Source: CAVYUC01 sp963783085
Lineage (GTDB): Bacteria; Bacteroidota; Bacteroidia; Bacteroidales; Prolixibacteraceae
Length of the DNA stretch: 64,000 nucleotides
Direction: 5' to 3'
Assembly: GCA_963783085.1 (NCBI GenBank)
Contig: CAWAMJ010000002.1
Coordinates: 744,001-808,000 of the forward strand
Shown here: positions 52,099 through 60,278 of the stretch, in pieces
Layout: each line of letters starts with the position of its first letter
Numbering within the stretch: the stretch's first letter is position 1
Notes under the pieces: model-generated
Database searches by the model: none
The model's input: the letters and a program-made list of their open reading frames with translations, nothing else
What the model was told of the DNA's origin: nothing
Position numbers and translations under genes: made by a program

Positions 52099-52110
52099 TT
52101 TTTAATCAAA

Positions 52111-52269
52111 ATATCTGGAATCAAGATGCAATTCACGGCGTGACTTTAAGTCACACCGTGAATAAACCTCCGAAACATGAACCTGAAAATGGCACTAACA
52201 AGTTCAGCGGAAAACTAAACGCAGAAACAGTTGCTTCAACCGGGTGACGCGTTTTAAAATCGCGTTTTA
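52111..52269. repeat. Direct repeat copy 1 (~160 bp) left of the toxin-antitoxin pair
   Basis: This segment matches 53101-53260 almost base for base. It contains a 31-base imperfect hairpin (52132-52162; CACGGCGTGACTTTAAGTC region), the shared stretch TTCAGCGGAAAACTAAACG and ends with CCGGGTGACGCG ... CGCGTTTTA. It begins 13 bases after the GH106-like stop, so the hairpin could end that transcript. Confidence 0.85.
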
Positions 52270-52392
52270 TTTAAATATCACCCACAGATACATTTCCGGC
52301 GAATGCAATTCACCGTTCCCATTTGGTCACCTGATCAACTTTGGATGTTCACCTGCTGCTCAAATTTCAGCAGGTACATATTATTCTAAAAA

Positions 52393-52414
52393 AAAGTACA
52401 TATATTTGTACTTT
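52393..52414 (+). promoter_or_regulatory. Likely YefM/YoeB operator with embedded -7 box
   Basis: AAAGTACA and TGTACTTT form a perfect 8-base inverted repeat with a 6-base spacer. TATATTTG (52401-52408) inside it fits the Bacteroidota -7 consensus TANNTTTG. More GTAC half-sites lie at ~52373 and ~52420. A repressor bound here would block its own promoter, the usual autoregulation of type II toxin-antitoxin genes (inference). Confidence 0.65.
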
Positions 52415-52436
52415 AAATGGTACAAAATTGAGGATT

Positions 52437-52691
52437 ATGCGAACTGCAACTATTTCTGAATTCAGAAAAAACATTAAGAAATATCTCGACGCCGTTACGG
52501 AGAACTTCGAAACATTGATAATCAACAGGGGAAAAGATTCCGGTGTGGTCATTATCTCGTTGGATGAATATAACGCACTGAACGCGACACAACATGAATT
52601 GTCGTCAAAAAAGAATGAAACGAGACTTGACTCAGCGATAGAAAAACTGAAAAAGGGTTCATCATTTCAAAAAGACCTGATTGAAGAATGA
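52437..52691 (+). CDS. yefM: Type II antitoxin, YefM/Phd family
   Basis: This 84-residue protein starts at ATG 52437 (MRTATISEFRKNIKKYLDAV), 22 bases past the operator; an upstream in-frame extension has no family match and is left out. The N-terminal half is the Phd/YefM DNA-binding fold (NFETLIINRGKDSGVVIISLDEYNALN), and the C-terminal half is a charged, probably unstructured tail that binds and neutralises YoeB. The stop overlaps the toxin start by ATGA, so the two are co-translated. The pair lies between two long direct repeats. Confidence 0.9.
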   Translation: MRTATISEFRKNIKKYLDAVTENFETLIINRGKDSGVVIISLDEYNALNATQHELSSKKNETRLDSAIEKLKKGSSFQKDLIEE

Positions 52692-52945
52692 AGTATATTT
52701 TTGTGGATGAATCATGGGAAGACTATCTGTATTGGCAAAAAACCAATAAGAAGTATGTCAAAAAGATCAACGATTTACTGAAAGATATTTCCCGAAATCC
52801 CTTTACCGGCCTTGGAAAACCGGAGCCCCTAAAGCACAAATACAAAGGATTTTGGTCGCGACGTATTGATAATGAACACCGATTGATTTACGCTGTTAAC
52901 GATGACGAAATTCTTATTGCAAAATGCAGGTTTCATTATGATTAA
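52688..52945 (+). CDS. yoeB: Type II toxin, YoeB family (ribosome-dependent mRNA endonuclease)
   Basis: This 85-residue protein matches E. coli YoeB over its length: ESWEDYLYWQKTNKKYVKKI, FTGLGKPEPLKHKYKGFWSRRIDNEHRLIYAV and C-terminal CRFHYD. The catalytic residues known for YoeB are present: Glu and Arg in the KPEPLKH / FWSRRID region and the final His-Tyr. It cleaves mRNA on the ribosome at the A site when freed from the antitoxin. It overlaps yefM by 4 bases. Confidence 0.93.
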   Translation: MKYIFVDESWEDYLYWQKTNKKYVKKINDLLKDISRNPFTGLGKPEPLKHKYKGFWSRRIDNEHRLIYAVNDDEILIAKCRFHYD

Positions 52946-53025
52946 AAGTTGGATTTGCAACACGCTGCCAACCAGGTGACGCGATTTTAAATCACGTTTA
53001 ATTATTTATAAAAGGTACATGAAGA

Positions 53026-53269
53026 GGCTGTATTAAAAAAATAAGACCAGAGATTTTAACTTTCAAATTTTGACGCCCTTTTGTTCTCCAAAGGGGAAAT
53101 ATATCTGGGATCATGATGCAATTCACGGCGTGACTTTAAGTCACACCGTGAATAAACCTCTGAAACATGAGATTGAATATGACACGAACAGTTCAGCGGA
53201 AAACTAAACGCAGAAACAGTTGCTGCCAACCGGGTGACGCGATTTTTAATCGCGTTTAATAATACAGCC
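53026..53269. mobile_element. Possible MITE-like element with GGCTGTATTA termini
   Basis: GGCTGTATTA at 53026-53035 is the exact inverse of TAATACAGCC at 53260-53269. The 244-base unit encloses direct-repeat copy 2 and has no coding capacity. GGCTGTAT-type ends are common in Bacteroidota insertion sequences. No target-site duplication could be fixed by eye. Confidence 0.35.
53101..53260. repeat. Direct repeat copy 2 (~160 bp) right of the toxin-antitoxin pair
   Basis: Starts ATATCTGGGATCATGATGCA and ends CCGGGTGACGCG ... CGCGTTTAA, the same order as copy 1, 990 bases away. A partial third copy of just the end motif (AGGTGACGCGATTTTAAATC) is at 52966-53003 right after yoeB. Nothing else is seen between 52946 and 53443. 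Confidence 0.85.
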
Positions 53270-53443
53270 CCTAATACGGTCATTTCAATTACAAATCATT
53301 TTACAAATTCTGCCTTTTTCCGGTTAAGAAACAACAGCTTTTGAATAAAATATCGGAAGCTATTGATCCGCAAATCTCATTTCTTTGTAATAGTGTCATC
53401 AGAGTGATGCGTGAAAATCAGTATAAACTTAAAGCAACCGGTT

Positions 53444-55750
53444 ATGAAAATGGTTTTAAGCGTTTGTATCATTTTAATAATGATCTCTGGTACGGTCTCA
53501 GGACAAAATTTGTACGGCAAATCCGAACATCTCTGGAAACCTCAACAAGACGAAGTTTATCTTCAGGAAGTTTCTGAAAAAATTCCAACAAAAAGCCCGG
53601 TGCTCTCGGTTGCCGAAATAAACGGGACCTGTTTTGCACTGATGGACGGCCAGGTAAATATCCTGGAAGGAAATACATTAAAACCGGCTGTTTCAGCCCC
53701 GCAGGTTGTGAATAAACTTTTACGCGAAAACAACCAGCTTTGGGCGCTGACGGACCAGGGGATTTACAGGTTAGAAGAAAATATCTGGCACAAACTGGAC
53801 GACCGGAAATATGTGGATTTATGTACATTGAACGGGATTGTTCATGCGGCCACGGAGGAAGATATTTACCGTTTTGATGGCGACGGGTTCGTAACTTTAA
53901 AACCTGAAAATGGTTATTACTCCAGTGATATGACAATGGCAATGGAAGACGGAACCCAGCTCCATGCAGAACCTGTTCGGCTGGGGCCAATTACCCAAAT
54001 TGAATCTTACAGCGGAACACTGTACGCATTGCGGCCGGGACAACTGGTTTTGTTCGACGGGCTTGTGGTTAACGGAGATTTTATCGACTGGGGATCGCTT
54101 CCTTCAAAAAATACCGGCGAAATGTTGCGGCAGGGAAGCCGCCTGTTATTTAATACGGATCGCGGACTGGCTGTTTTGCGCGGAGCCACACTAACCAATT
54201 TAAAAGGCGAAGACGGTTTGCCGGTTGAAAATACCACCTGCCTTGCCAAAGGTTTCGACGGCGATGTGTGGATTGGAACCAAAAGAGGCGCGGTAAGAAT
54301 GCTGGAAAACGACTGGCACTATTTTGGCGCTGATTTGTGGCTTCCCGACAATAACGTCCGAGATATTGCAGTGGGCGACAGCATAGTTTACATTGCCACC
54401 GACGGCGGTTTGGGAATTATAAAATACGAACCCTACACCCTGCAAAAAAAGGCCGGTTATTACGAGCGGCAGCTGGAAGAATGGGGACATAAACGGTTGG
54501 GCTTTATTCACACACTGTATAAAAAGAACGGTGAATGGGTGCGCGAAATCAGCGACAACGACGGCGGACACACTTCGCCTTATCTGGCAGCCATGTGTTT
54601 CAAATATGCCGTAACCGGTGATGAGGTTGCACGCAAAGAAGCGGCAGATGCCTTTAAAGCCATGCTCTGGCTCGAGAAAATCAGCCCTGTTAACGGATTT
54701 TTTGCCCGCGCCATTTGGTCAACCACGGGTGACAAAGATGAAATGTCGAAAGAAGGTTCCGGTGGTTTGCCTGCAAAATGGTATCCCACGCCCGACGGCA
54801 AGTGGTTCTGGAAAGGGGATACTTCCAGCGATGAGGTAATTGCCCTGTTTTATGCGGTTTCCATTTTTTATGAACTTGCGGCACAGGGCGAGGAAAAAAA
54901 GCAGGCGCGTGACCTGCTCGGGCGAATTGCTTCCTATATTATGGAGAATGGCTGGGTGCTGAATGACATGGATGGCAAACCCACCCGCTGGGGACGCTGG
55001 AATCCGGAGTATCTTCTGCGTCCATACGGTTATGTTGACCGGGGAATAAACGGACTGGAAGCGCTGGCATTTACAAAAACTGCATATGCACTTACGGGTG
55101 AGAAGAAATTCAAAGATGGCTACCAGCAGTTGATTGACTGGGGATATCCGGAAAATACGTTACGTCAGAAAAATGTTTTCCCGCCTGAAAACATTGCTAC
55201 GTGGGACGACAATCATGCTTTCAGAAGTTACTATACTTTGTTCCGTTATGCTGACGATTCACGTTTGCGCAGTATGTATCTGCGCAGCCTCGAACGCACA
55301 TATGAAGTGAAGCGGATGGAACACATTCCCTGGTTTAACTTCACTTACGGAGCGATTACCGGCAACGATTGTGACGCTGCCAAAGCGGTGCAACATTTGC
55401 GCGAATGGGTGCTCGATTGCGTGGAATACAATTACAACAATTCGCATCGCGACGATTTGCATCCGGAACCAGGTTATAAGTCGTATGAAGGTGGCGTTAA
55501 ATGTATATCTCCGCGTGAATCCTGTGTGAAACGTGCCAGCCGCAGCGCCATCGTGCTCGATGGTGGTTCCAGCGGAAACCGGGTGATGGAACCCACCGGT
55601 TTTCTGCGCGATTACTGGATGGGGCGCTACCACGGTTTTATTGAAGCGCCGGCAACGGACGATCCGAAGTTGATTTCAGTAAAACGAAACAGGGGAATCC
55701 ACCTGGGGGCAGCGCCGTACAATGGACCTGAAAGACCGAAACTGTTCTAG
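53444..55750 (+). CDS. Secreted beta-propeller + alpha-helical protein, copy C (intact)
   Basis: I choose ATG 53444 because it gives a clean Sec signal (MKMVLSVCIILIMISGTVSG-Q); the longer GTG at 53411 only adds a hydrophilic lead. About 768 residues. Propeller blades cover ~25-330 (ALTDQGIYRLEEN, NTDRGLAVLRG, DVWIGTKRGAVRML). The helical domain (~340-768) has NDGGHTSPYLAAMCFKYAVT, DTSSDEVIALFYAV, MDGKPTRWGRWNPEYLL and NNSHRDDL, shared with copies A and B. It is a good reference for the family since it has no frame break. Unknown enzymatic activity; it is probably periplasmic or on the surface. Confidence 0.75.
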   Translation: MKMVLSVCIILIMISGTVSGQNLYGKSEHLWKPQQDEVYLQEVSEKIPTKSPVLSVAEINGTCFALMDGQVNILEGNTLKPAVSAPQVVNKLLRENNQLWALTDQGIYRLEENIWHKLDDRKYVDLCTLNGIVHAATEEDIYRFDGDGFVTLKPENGYYSSDMTMAMEDGTQLHAEPVRLGPITQIESYSGTLYALRPGQLVLFDGLVVNGDFIDWGSLPSKNTGEMLRQGSRLLFNTDRGLAVLRGATLTNLKGEDGLPVENTTCLAKGFDGDVWIGTKRGAVRMLENDWHYFGADLWLPDNNVRDIAVGDSIVYIATDGGLGIIKYEPYTLQKKAGYYERQLEEWGHKRLGFIHTLYKKNGEWVREISDNDGGHTSPYLAAMCFKYAVTGDEVARKEAADAFKAMLWLEKISPVNGFFARAIWSTTGDKDEMSKEGSGGLPAKWYPTPDGKWFWKGDTSSDEVIALFYAVSIFYELAAQGEEKKQARDLLGRIASYIMENGWVLNDMDGKPTRWGRWNPEYLLRPYGYVDRGINGLEALAFTKTAYALTGEKKFKDGYQQLIDWGYPENTLRQKNVFPPENIATWDDNHAFRSYYTLFRYADDSRLRSMYLRSLERTYEVKRMEHIPWFNFTYGAITGNDCDAAKAVQHLREWVLDCVEYNYNNSHRDDLHPEPGYKSYEGGVKCISPRESCVKRASRSAIVLDGGSSGNRVMEPTGFLRDYWMGRYHGFIEAPATDDPKLISVKRNRGIHLGAAPYNGPERPKLF

Positions 55751-55862
55751 AAATCAGTAAAAAGTTGAATTTGTGAGAGATTGTTTAAAGTTTTTAAAAC
55801 AAAAGGTTATATAAAATGAGTTTAAATTTTATTGTTCAAACAATAGGGTTGAAAATCAATTT

Positions 55863-55920
55863 ATTTTACCCCGGCCCTACAGCGAGTAAATTGATCTTCA
55901 GTACGAGGGTTTGGGGTAAA
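55863..55920. repeat. Degenerate TTTACCCC ... GGGGTAAA palindrome
   Basis: TTTTACCCCGGCCCTAC near 55863 and GGTTTGGGGTAAA near 55907 form an imperfect inverted repeat related to the 19783 hairpin. It lies in the 239-base gap before the phosphoesterase gene. Confidence 0.45.
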
Positions 55921-55989
55921 TACTGAAAATCAGCACGATACGATTGTAATAAATAAAATTTAAACAGTACCTAAAATGATCAAAAGAGG

Positions 55990-57768
55990 ATGAATCTGAA
56001 ATTGGTATTTAAATATAGTTTGATTGTAACCCTGATTATGCTTTTTGCCTGTAATGAGACTAAAAGGCAGGATGAAACAACAGTGAAAGAGGTAATGGAC
56101 AATACGGTTACCCAGCTGTACAAAACAAAAAGTCAATCGGAACTGGCTTCTCTAACTTACGATCAGGCGATGCAACTTTTTACCCCGGAAGAAATGCATA
56201 TTCTGGGTACCCGCCACTGGATATTCGATGTAAATGTGCCGGCAGTGGTGTCGGTTATGCGCAGCACGGAACAAAAAGTTGTACCATTTTGGCTGAAGGA
56301 GAATGGCTTCCAAAAAACAGACATGACGTTAAAAAACGAAATGACAACGTATGAAGTTTGGCAAAAAAAATTTGAGCCGGGAAGCGTTGGCCTGGGCATC
56401 AACGGATTTGCCAATTATTCGCTTCATTATTTTGTTTGTGTGAGAACGCAAAATAAAAACGACAAACTGGTGCTGAGGAATTATGTTCCTGAAGACCAAT
56501 ATGTGGGAACTATGAAAGATGGCGCTTTTACCTATCACGACTGGGATGAACTGGTGTTGAGAGATGTGCCGAAGGAATTGCAGGGACAAAAATTACTGAC
56601 TACCATTCGCGGAAGAGGTGTGGAATCCCATTTGGTGGGCGCTTTTCGGAAAACCCAATATCCGTCTTCTGCAACCCCCGATCAGGTGATGCTAACCTGG
56701 AGTTCCGCTCCTTCTGCTACGGTAGATATTCAGTGGCGCACGGATACAACGGTGGAAACTGGCGAAGTTCGTTACCGTGAAAAAGGCGGAATCGAAATAT
56801 TAACTGCCAACGCTGATAAGTACGTAATGGAAGATCGGCTGTTGATGAACGATCGTTTTGACCACCGATTTACGACACAGCTAAGGAATCTGAAACCCGG
56901 AACAACTTACGAGTACCAGATTGCTCCAGCAACCAACTGGAATAAAAATTACACTTTTACTACTTCAGATACCAGCGATTCCTTTTCATTTATCTGGTTT
57001 GGCGACACGCACCATTCACCGGAGTGGGGAAAATTGGCAAATATGGCGTTCGAAAGTCATCCGGATGCAGCGTTTTACTGCATCGCCGGCGATTTGGTCA
57101 GCGAGGGGTTGCACCGCGATCACTGGGACGATCTTTTTGATTTTTCAAAAAATGTAATTTGCCGGCGACCGTTGATGTCAGTGGTGGGCAACCACGACAC
57201 ACGTTTGGGGCTGGGGTCAAAAATGTATCGCGATTTATTTAGCTATCCGAAAAACGGACCAGATGGTGTCCCCAAAGAAAATACCTATTCCTTCACCTTT
57301 AAGAATGCACTTTTCCTGATGATTGATGCCACTGCGCCTATCGACGCACAAACGGAATGGATAGAGGATCAGTTGAAAAATACAGACGCCACCTGGAAAT
57401 TTGCCGTTTTCCACTTTCCACCCTATAACTGGGAAGAACCGTATTATGACATTCAAAAGGTCTGGGTACCGTTATTTGATAAGTACCATGTGGATATGGT
57501 ATTTAGCGGCCACATTCATTATTACATGCGCTCGAAACCTATGAAAGCCGGCAAAGTAGTTGATTCGTACAACGATGGAACAGCCTTCATTATTTCCATC
57601 GGAATTCCTTCCAAAACAAAAGATTACACTGGTGAACCGTATGCCGAAACGAGAAAAATGCAAGGGCAGTATTACCAGTATCTCAAAATCGATGGCAATC
57701 GGTTAACGTATTCAGCATTCGATTCCGGTAATAATCCTGTGGATTCAATTAAAATATATAAGAAATGA
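55990..57768 (+). CDS. Calcineurin-type metallophosphoesterase lipoprotein with FN3-like domain
   Basis: This 592-residue protein has a lipoprotein signal (LIMLFACNET). Residues ~20-215 are an extra N-terminal domain without a known match. Residues ~225-325 are a purple-acid-phosphatase-type Ig/FN3 fold (DQVMLTWSSAPSATVDIQWR; LKPGTTYEYQI). The metallophosphoesterase core follows: GDTHHS (~338), GDLV, GNHD (~399), FHFPPYNW and GHIHYY (~505), all metal ligands present. Likely a phosphatase or phosphodiesterase on the cell surface or in the periplasm; a role in freeing phosphate or in opening a phosphorylated glycan is inference. Confidence 0.83.
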   Translation: MNLKLVFKYSLIVTLIMLFACNETKRQDETTVKEVMDNTVTQLYKTKSQSELASLTYDQAMQLFTPEEMHILGTRHWIFDVNVPAVVSVMRSTEQKVVPFWLKENGFQKTDMTLKNEMTTYEVWQKKFEPGSVGLGINGFANYSLHYFVCVRTQNKNDKLVLRNYVPEDQYVGTMKDGAFTYHDWDELVLRDVPKELQGQKLLTTIRGRGVESHLVGAFRKTQYPSSATPDQVMLTWSSAPSATVDIQWRTDTTVETGEVRYREKGGIEILTANADKYVMEDRLLMNDRFDHRFTTQLRNLKPGTTYEYQIAPATNWNKNYTFTTSDTSDSFSFIWFGDTHHSPEWGKLANMAFESHPDAAFYCIAGDLVSEGLHRDHWDDLFDFSKNVICRRPLMSVVGNHDTRLGLGSKMYRDLFSYPKNGPDGVPKENTYSFTFKNALFLMIDATAPIDAQTEWIEDQLKNTDATWKFAVFHFPPYNWEEPYYDIQKVWVPLFDKYHVDMVFSGHIHYYMRSKPMKAGKVVDSYNDGTAFIISIGIPSKTKDYTGEPYAETRKMQGQYYQYLKIDGNRLTYSAFDSGNNPVDSIKIYKK

Positions 57769-57894
57769 AACATGTACTGAAATTCCTGGTTGTTAATTAT
57801 TATGATATTGCGCTGGCTTAGATCTTATAAACTTTAATTAAATTGTAAATTTTTCCCGAAACAGAAGTAATCAACCTAATAACAATCAAAAAAC

Positions 57895-59070
57895 ATGACA
57901 GCTAACAAAGTACAGTGGAATAAACTTTTACCCGTTTTTCTGTCCTTTATCGTAATGGGATTTGTGGATATCATCGGCGTAGCCACCGGATTTATCAAAC
58001 AGGATTTTGAGTTAACCAATTTTGCAGTTCAGTTTTTACCCATGATGGTGCTGCTTTGGTTTTTTGTGCTCTCGGTTCCGGTTGGCATCTTGCAGGATAA
58101 ATACGGCAAACGAAATATGCTGAATATTGGGATGCTGATTCAGGCTGTCGGGCTTGGAATTCCTTTTATTTACTATTCGTTTGGAATGATGTTCGCCTCA
58201 TTTATTCTTCTGGGAATTGGGAATACGGTGATACAGGTGTCGGCGAACCCGCTTTTGCAGGATGTATCGCCGACCGAAAAACTGGCCAGTTACCTGAGTT
58301 CTTCCCAGTTTGTAAAGGCCATCATTTCATTCTCCGGCCCGCTGATTGCAGCTTTTATGGCAACTACCTTTGGCGACTGGCGTTTGGTACTTGCCGTTTA
58401 CGGGTTAACATCGACACTGGCAGCTATCTGGTTGGCAGCCACACCCATTCAGGAATCGAAACCCGAACGAAAACCCGCTACTTTTGCGTCGTGTTTTGGT
58501 TTGTTGAGCAATCGTTTTGTCGCTTTTATGGCGCTTTCAATATTTTTAATTGTAGGCGCTGAAGTAGCCATGAATACCAATATTGCGAACATTTTAATTG
58601 CACGTTATGACATCCCGATTGAAACAGCAGCCATTGGAATTAGTATGTTTTTTGCGGGCGAAACCATTGGCCGGTTGATTGGCGCCATCAGTTTAAACTG
58701 GATTCTGCCGCGATTATTCATCCTGCTTACCGCTGTGTTGTCGTTACTTGGGATTTTGGGTATATTCCTGGCGCCAAACGATGTTATTGCCTTTATCTTC
58801 ATATTTTTAACCGGTTTGGGAATTGGCAACATGTTCCCGCTTATTTTTTCATTTGCATTGAAAAAAATGCCCGACCGCGCCAACGAAATTTCCGGTTTAT
58901 TAATTATGGCTGTATCCGGCGGTGCATTTATTCCGTTGCTAACCGGTTTTGTCAGCACCGTGGTGAGCCCGCTGGCAAGTATCCTGGTTATTGGATTTTG
59001 CATGCTGTTCATTCTTTGGGTTGCATTCTACATACGCCGGCATATTGCTGCCAGTAAAATACCAGAATAA
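57895..59070 (+). CDS. MFS sugar permease, FucP-like
   Basis: This 391-residue protein has 12 predicted helices. VPVGILQDKYGKRNMLNIGM is the MFS loop 2-3 motif, and FVDIIGVATGFIKQDFELTN and IGNTVIQVSANPLLQDV resemble fucose/glucose-galactose permeases of the FHS type common in Bacteroidota loci. It probably imports a monosaccharide by proton symport across the inner membrane. Neighbours are the phosphoesterase (126-base gap) and PKD lipoprotein. Confidence 0.85.
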   Translation: MTANKVQWNKLLPVFLSFIVMGFVDIIGVATGFIKQDFELTNFAVQFLPMMVLLWFFVLSVPVGILQDKYGKRNMLNIGMLIQAVGLGIPFIYYSFGMMFASFILLGIGNTVIQVSANPLLQDVSPTEKLASYLSSSQFVKAIISFSGPLIAAFMATTFGDWRLVLAVYGLTSTLAAIWLAATPIQESKPERKPATFASCFGLLSNRFVAFMALSIFLIVGAEVAMNTNIANILIARYDIPIETAAIGISMFFAGETIGRLIGAISLNWILPRLFILLTAVLSLLGILGIFLAPNDVIAFIFIFLTGLGIGNMFPLIFSFALKKMPDRANEISGLLIMAVSGGAFIPLLTGFVSTVVSPLASILVIGFCMLFILWVAFYIRRHIAASKIPE

Positions 59071-59227
59071 ACCTTCCTGTTTAACAAGGCAGCATTCAGA
59101 AAAGCAGGATTTTTTAACCGGTAAATGTTAAAATTTCAACCCATGCAATCTGAACTATAAAAAAGAGAAATTTTCTAACGATTTTATGAAATATTTTAAA
59201 CTCCTAAGGATAAAAAGTCCTTAATAA

Positions 59228-59257
59228 TTTGTAACTTTCTTATGTTCATTGCCTTTG
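59228..59257 (+). promoter_or_regulatory. Putative Bacteroidota-type promoter before the PKD-SusCD operon
   Basis: TTTG at 59228-59231, an 18-base spacer, and TGCCTTTG at 59250-59257 resemble the -33 TTTG / -7 TANNTTTG pattern (one mismatch in the first two bases). It lies about 50 bases before the PKD gene, which leads into SusC and SusD. Confidence 0.4.
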
Positions 59258-59309
59258 ACTGAATTGCAATTAAGCAATTTAATTAATTCTACAACCTAAC
59301 TTTTCGAAT

Positions 59310-60257
59310 ATGAAAAAACAAATCTGCTTTTTATTGCTTTACATAATTGGAACCTCGTTGTTCCAATCGTGTACGAAAGAACCTGACCGGCCGGTTTTTC
59401 CGCTTTCGGCCGAAATTTTCCACAGCGTAAACGACGATCAGGTGGCTTTCACAGCTCTTACCCACAGCGCCACTTCATGGTCGTGGGATTTTGGCGATGG
59501 CCAATCCAGTTCCGAACAAAATCCGGTTCATGTGTATGATGAAGGTGGTTATTATATTGCCACGTTAACAGCCACAGATGAAAATGGCAAATCGGTAACT
59601 GCGGATGTGAACCTTGCTATAGCATTAACGCCGTATGCTTTACTTACCGGCGACCATACCAAGCCCGGTTATAACGGGAAAACATGGAAATTAACCGCGG
59701 ACCATAGTTCAGGCGGCGATTACCTTGCCAATGCCGATGCCAGTTTATCGGTAGTAGACGGAACGCCGAAACCACTCCCTACCGGAATTTTCGACCTTGA
59801 ATTTGGAATGGGCGATATTTATAAAGATACCTATACTTTTTATTTCGACGGAAGCTATAAACACGATGTAAAAGATGACGGTGCGGCATTTGGCGGTATA
59901 GTATACCAGTTTGTGCTCAATGGCGGAGCTGATATTATTAATGCCAACGGTCAGGATTACGGACTTTGCATTGCCAACTACACTCCTGAAAACGGAGCAA
60001 CATTCACCTACACTGAAAAAGAAGATTTTACGGTTCCATCGGTTTACGGTGCAGGTGGAATAGTAACCTATAAAAATGTTAGCACTCTGAATTTTTCGGG
60101 GACGGAATTTATTGGCTTCAGGGATTACCAAAGAAAAGTTATAATAAACAAGGTTACTGATAACCGGATGCAACTGGTTATGTTTATGTCGGCTTCTCCA
60201 GATTATTTTCCTGCCAATACAAACGCTTTGATACTTAGTTTCGAAGCAGTAAAATAA
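59310..60257 (+). CDS. PKD-domain lipoprotein, probable surface glycan-binding protein
   Basis: This 315-residue protein has a lipobox SLFQSCTK (Cys ~21). Residues ~32-105 are a PKD domain (WSWDFGDGQSSSEQNPVHVYDEGGYYIATLTATD). The rest (~115-315) is beta-rich with Trp/Tyr patches (YNGKTWKLTADHSSGGDYL; TYTFYFDGSYKHDVKDDG) and no catalytic motif I can place. Its position 21 bases before SusC and in the same direction is that of SusE/SusF-like surface glycan-binding proteins. Confidence 0.72.
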   Translation: MKKQICFLLLYIIGTSLFQSCTKEPDRPVFPLSAEIFHSVNDDQVAFTALTHSATSWSWDFGDGQSSSEQNPVHVYDEGGYYIATLTATDENGKSVTADVNLAIALTPYALLTGDHTKPGYNGKTWKLTADHSSGGDYLANADASLSVVDGTPKPLPTGIFDLEFGMGDIYKDTYTFYFDGSYKHDVKDDGAAFGGIVYQFVLNGGADIINANGQDYGLCIANYTPENGATFTYTEKEDFTVPSVYGAGGIVTYKNVSTLNFSGTEFIGFRDYQRKVIINKVTDNRMQLVMFMSASPDYFPANTNALILSFEAVK

Positions 60258-60278
60258 AACCTAATTAAATTAACTGAC

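Noticed and set aside
53341..53577. A 78-residue plus-strand frame before propeller copy C
   Set aside because: It overlaps the signal peptide of a well-supported gene in another frame and has no recognisable features.
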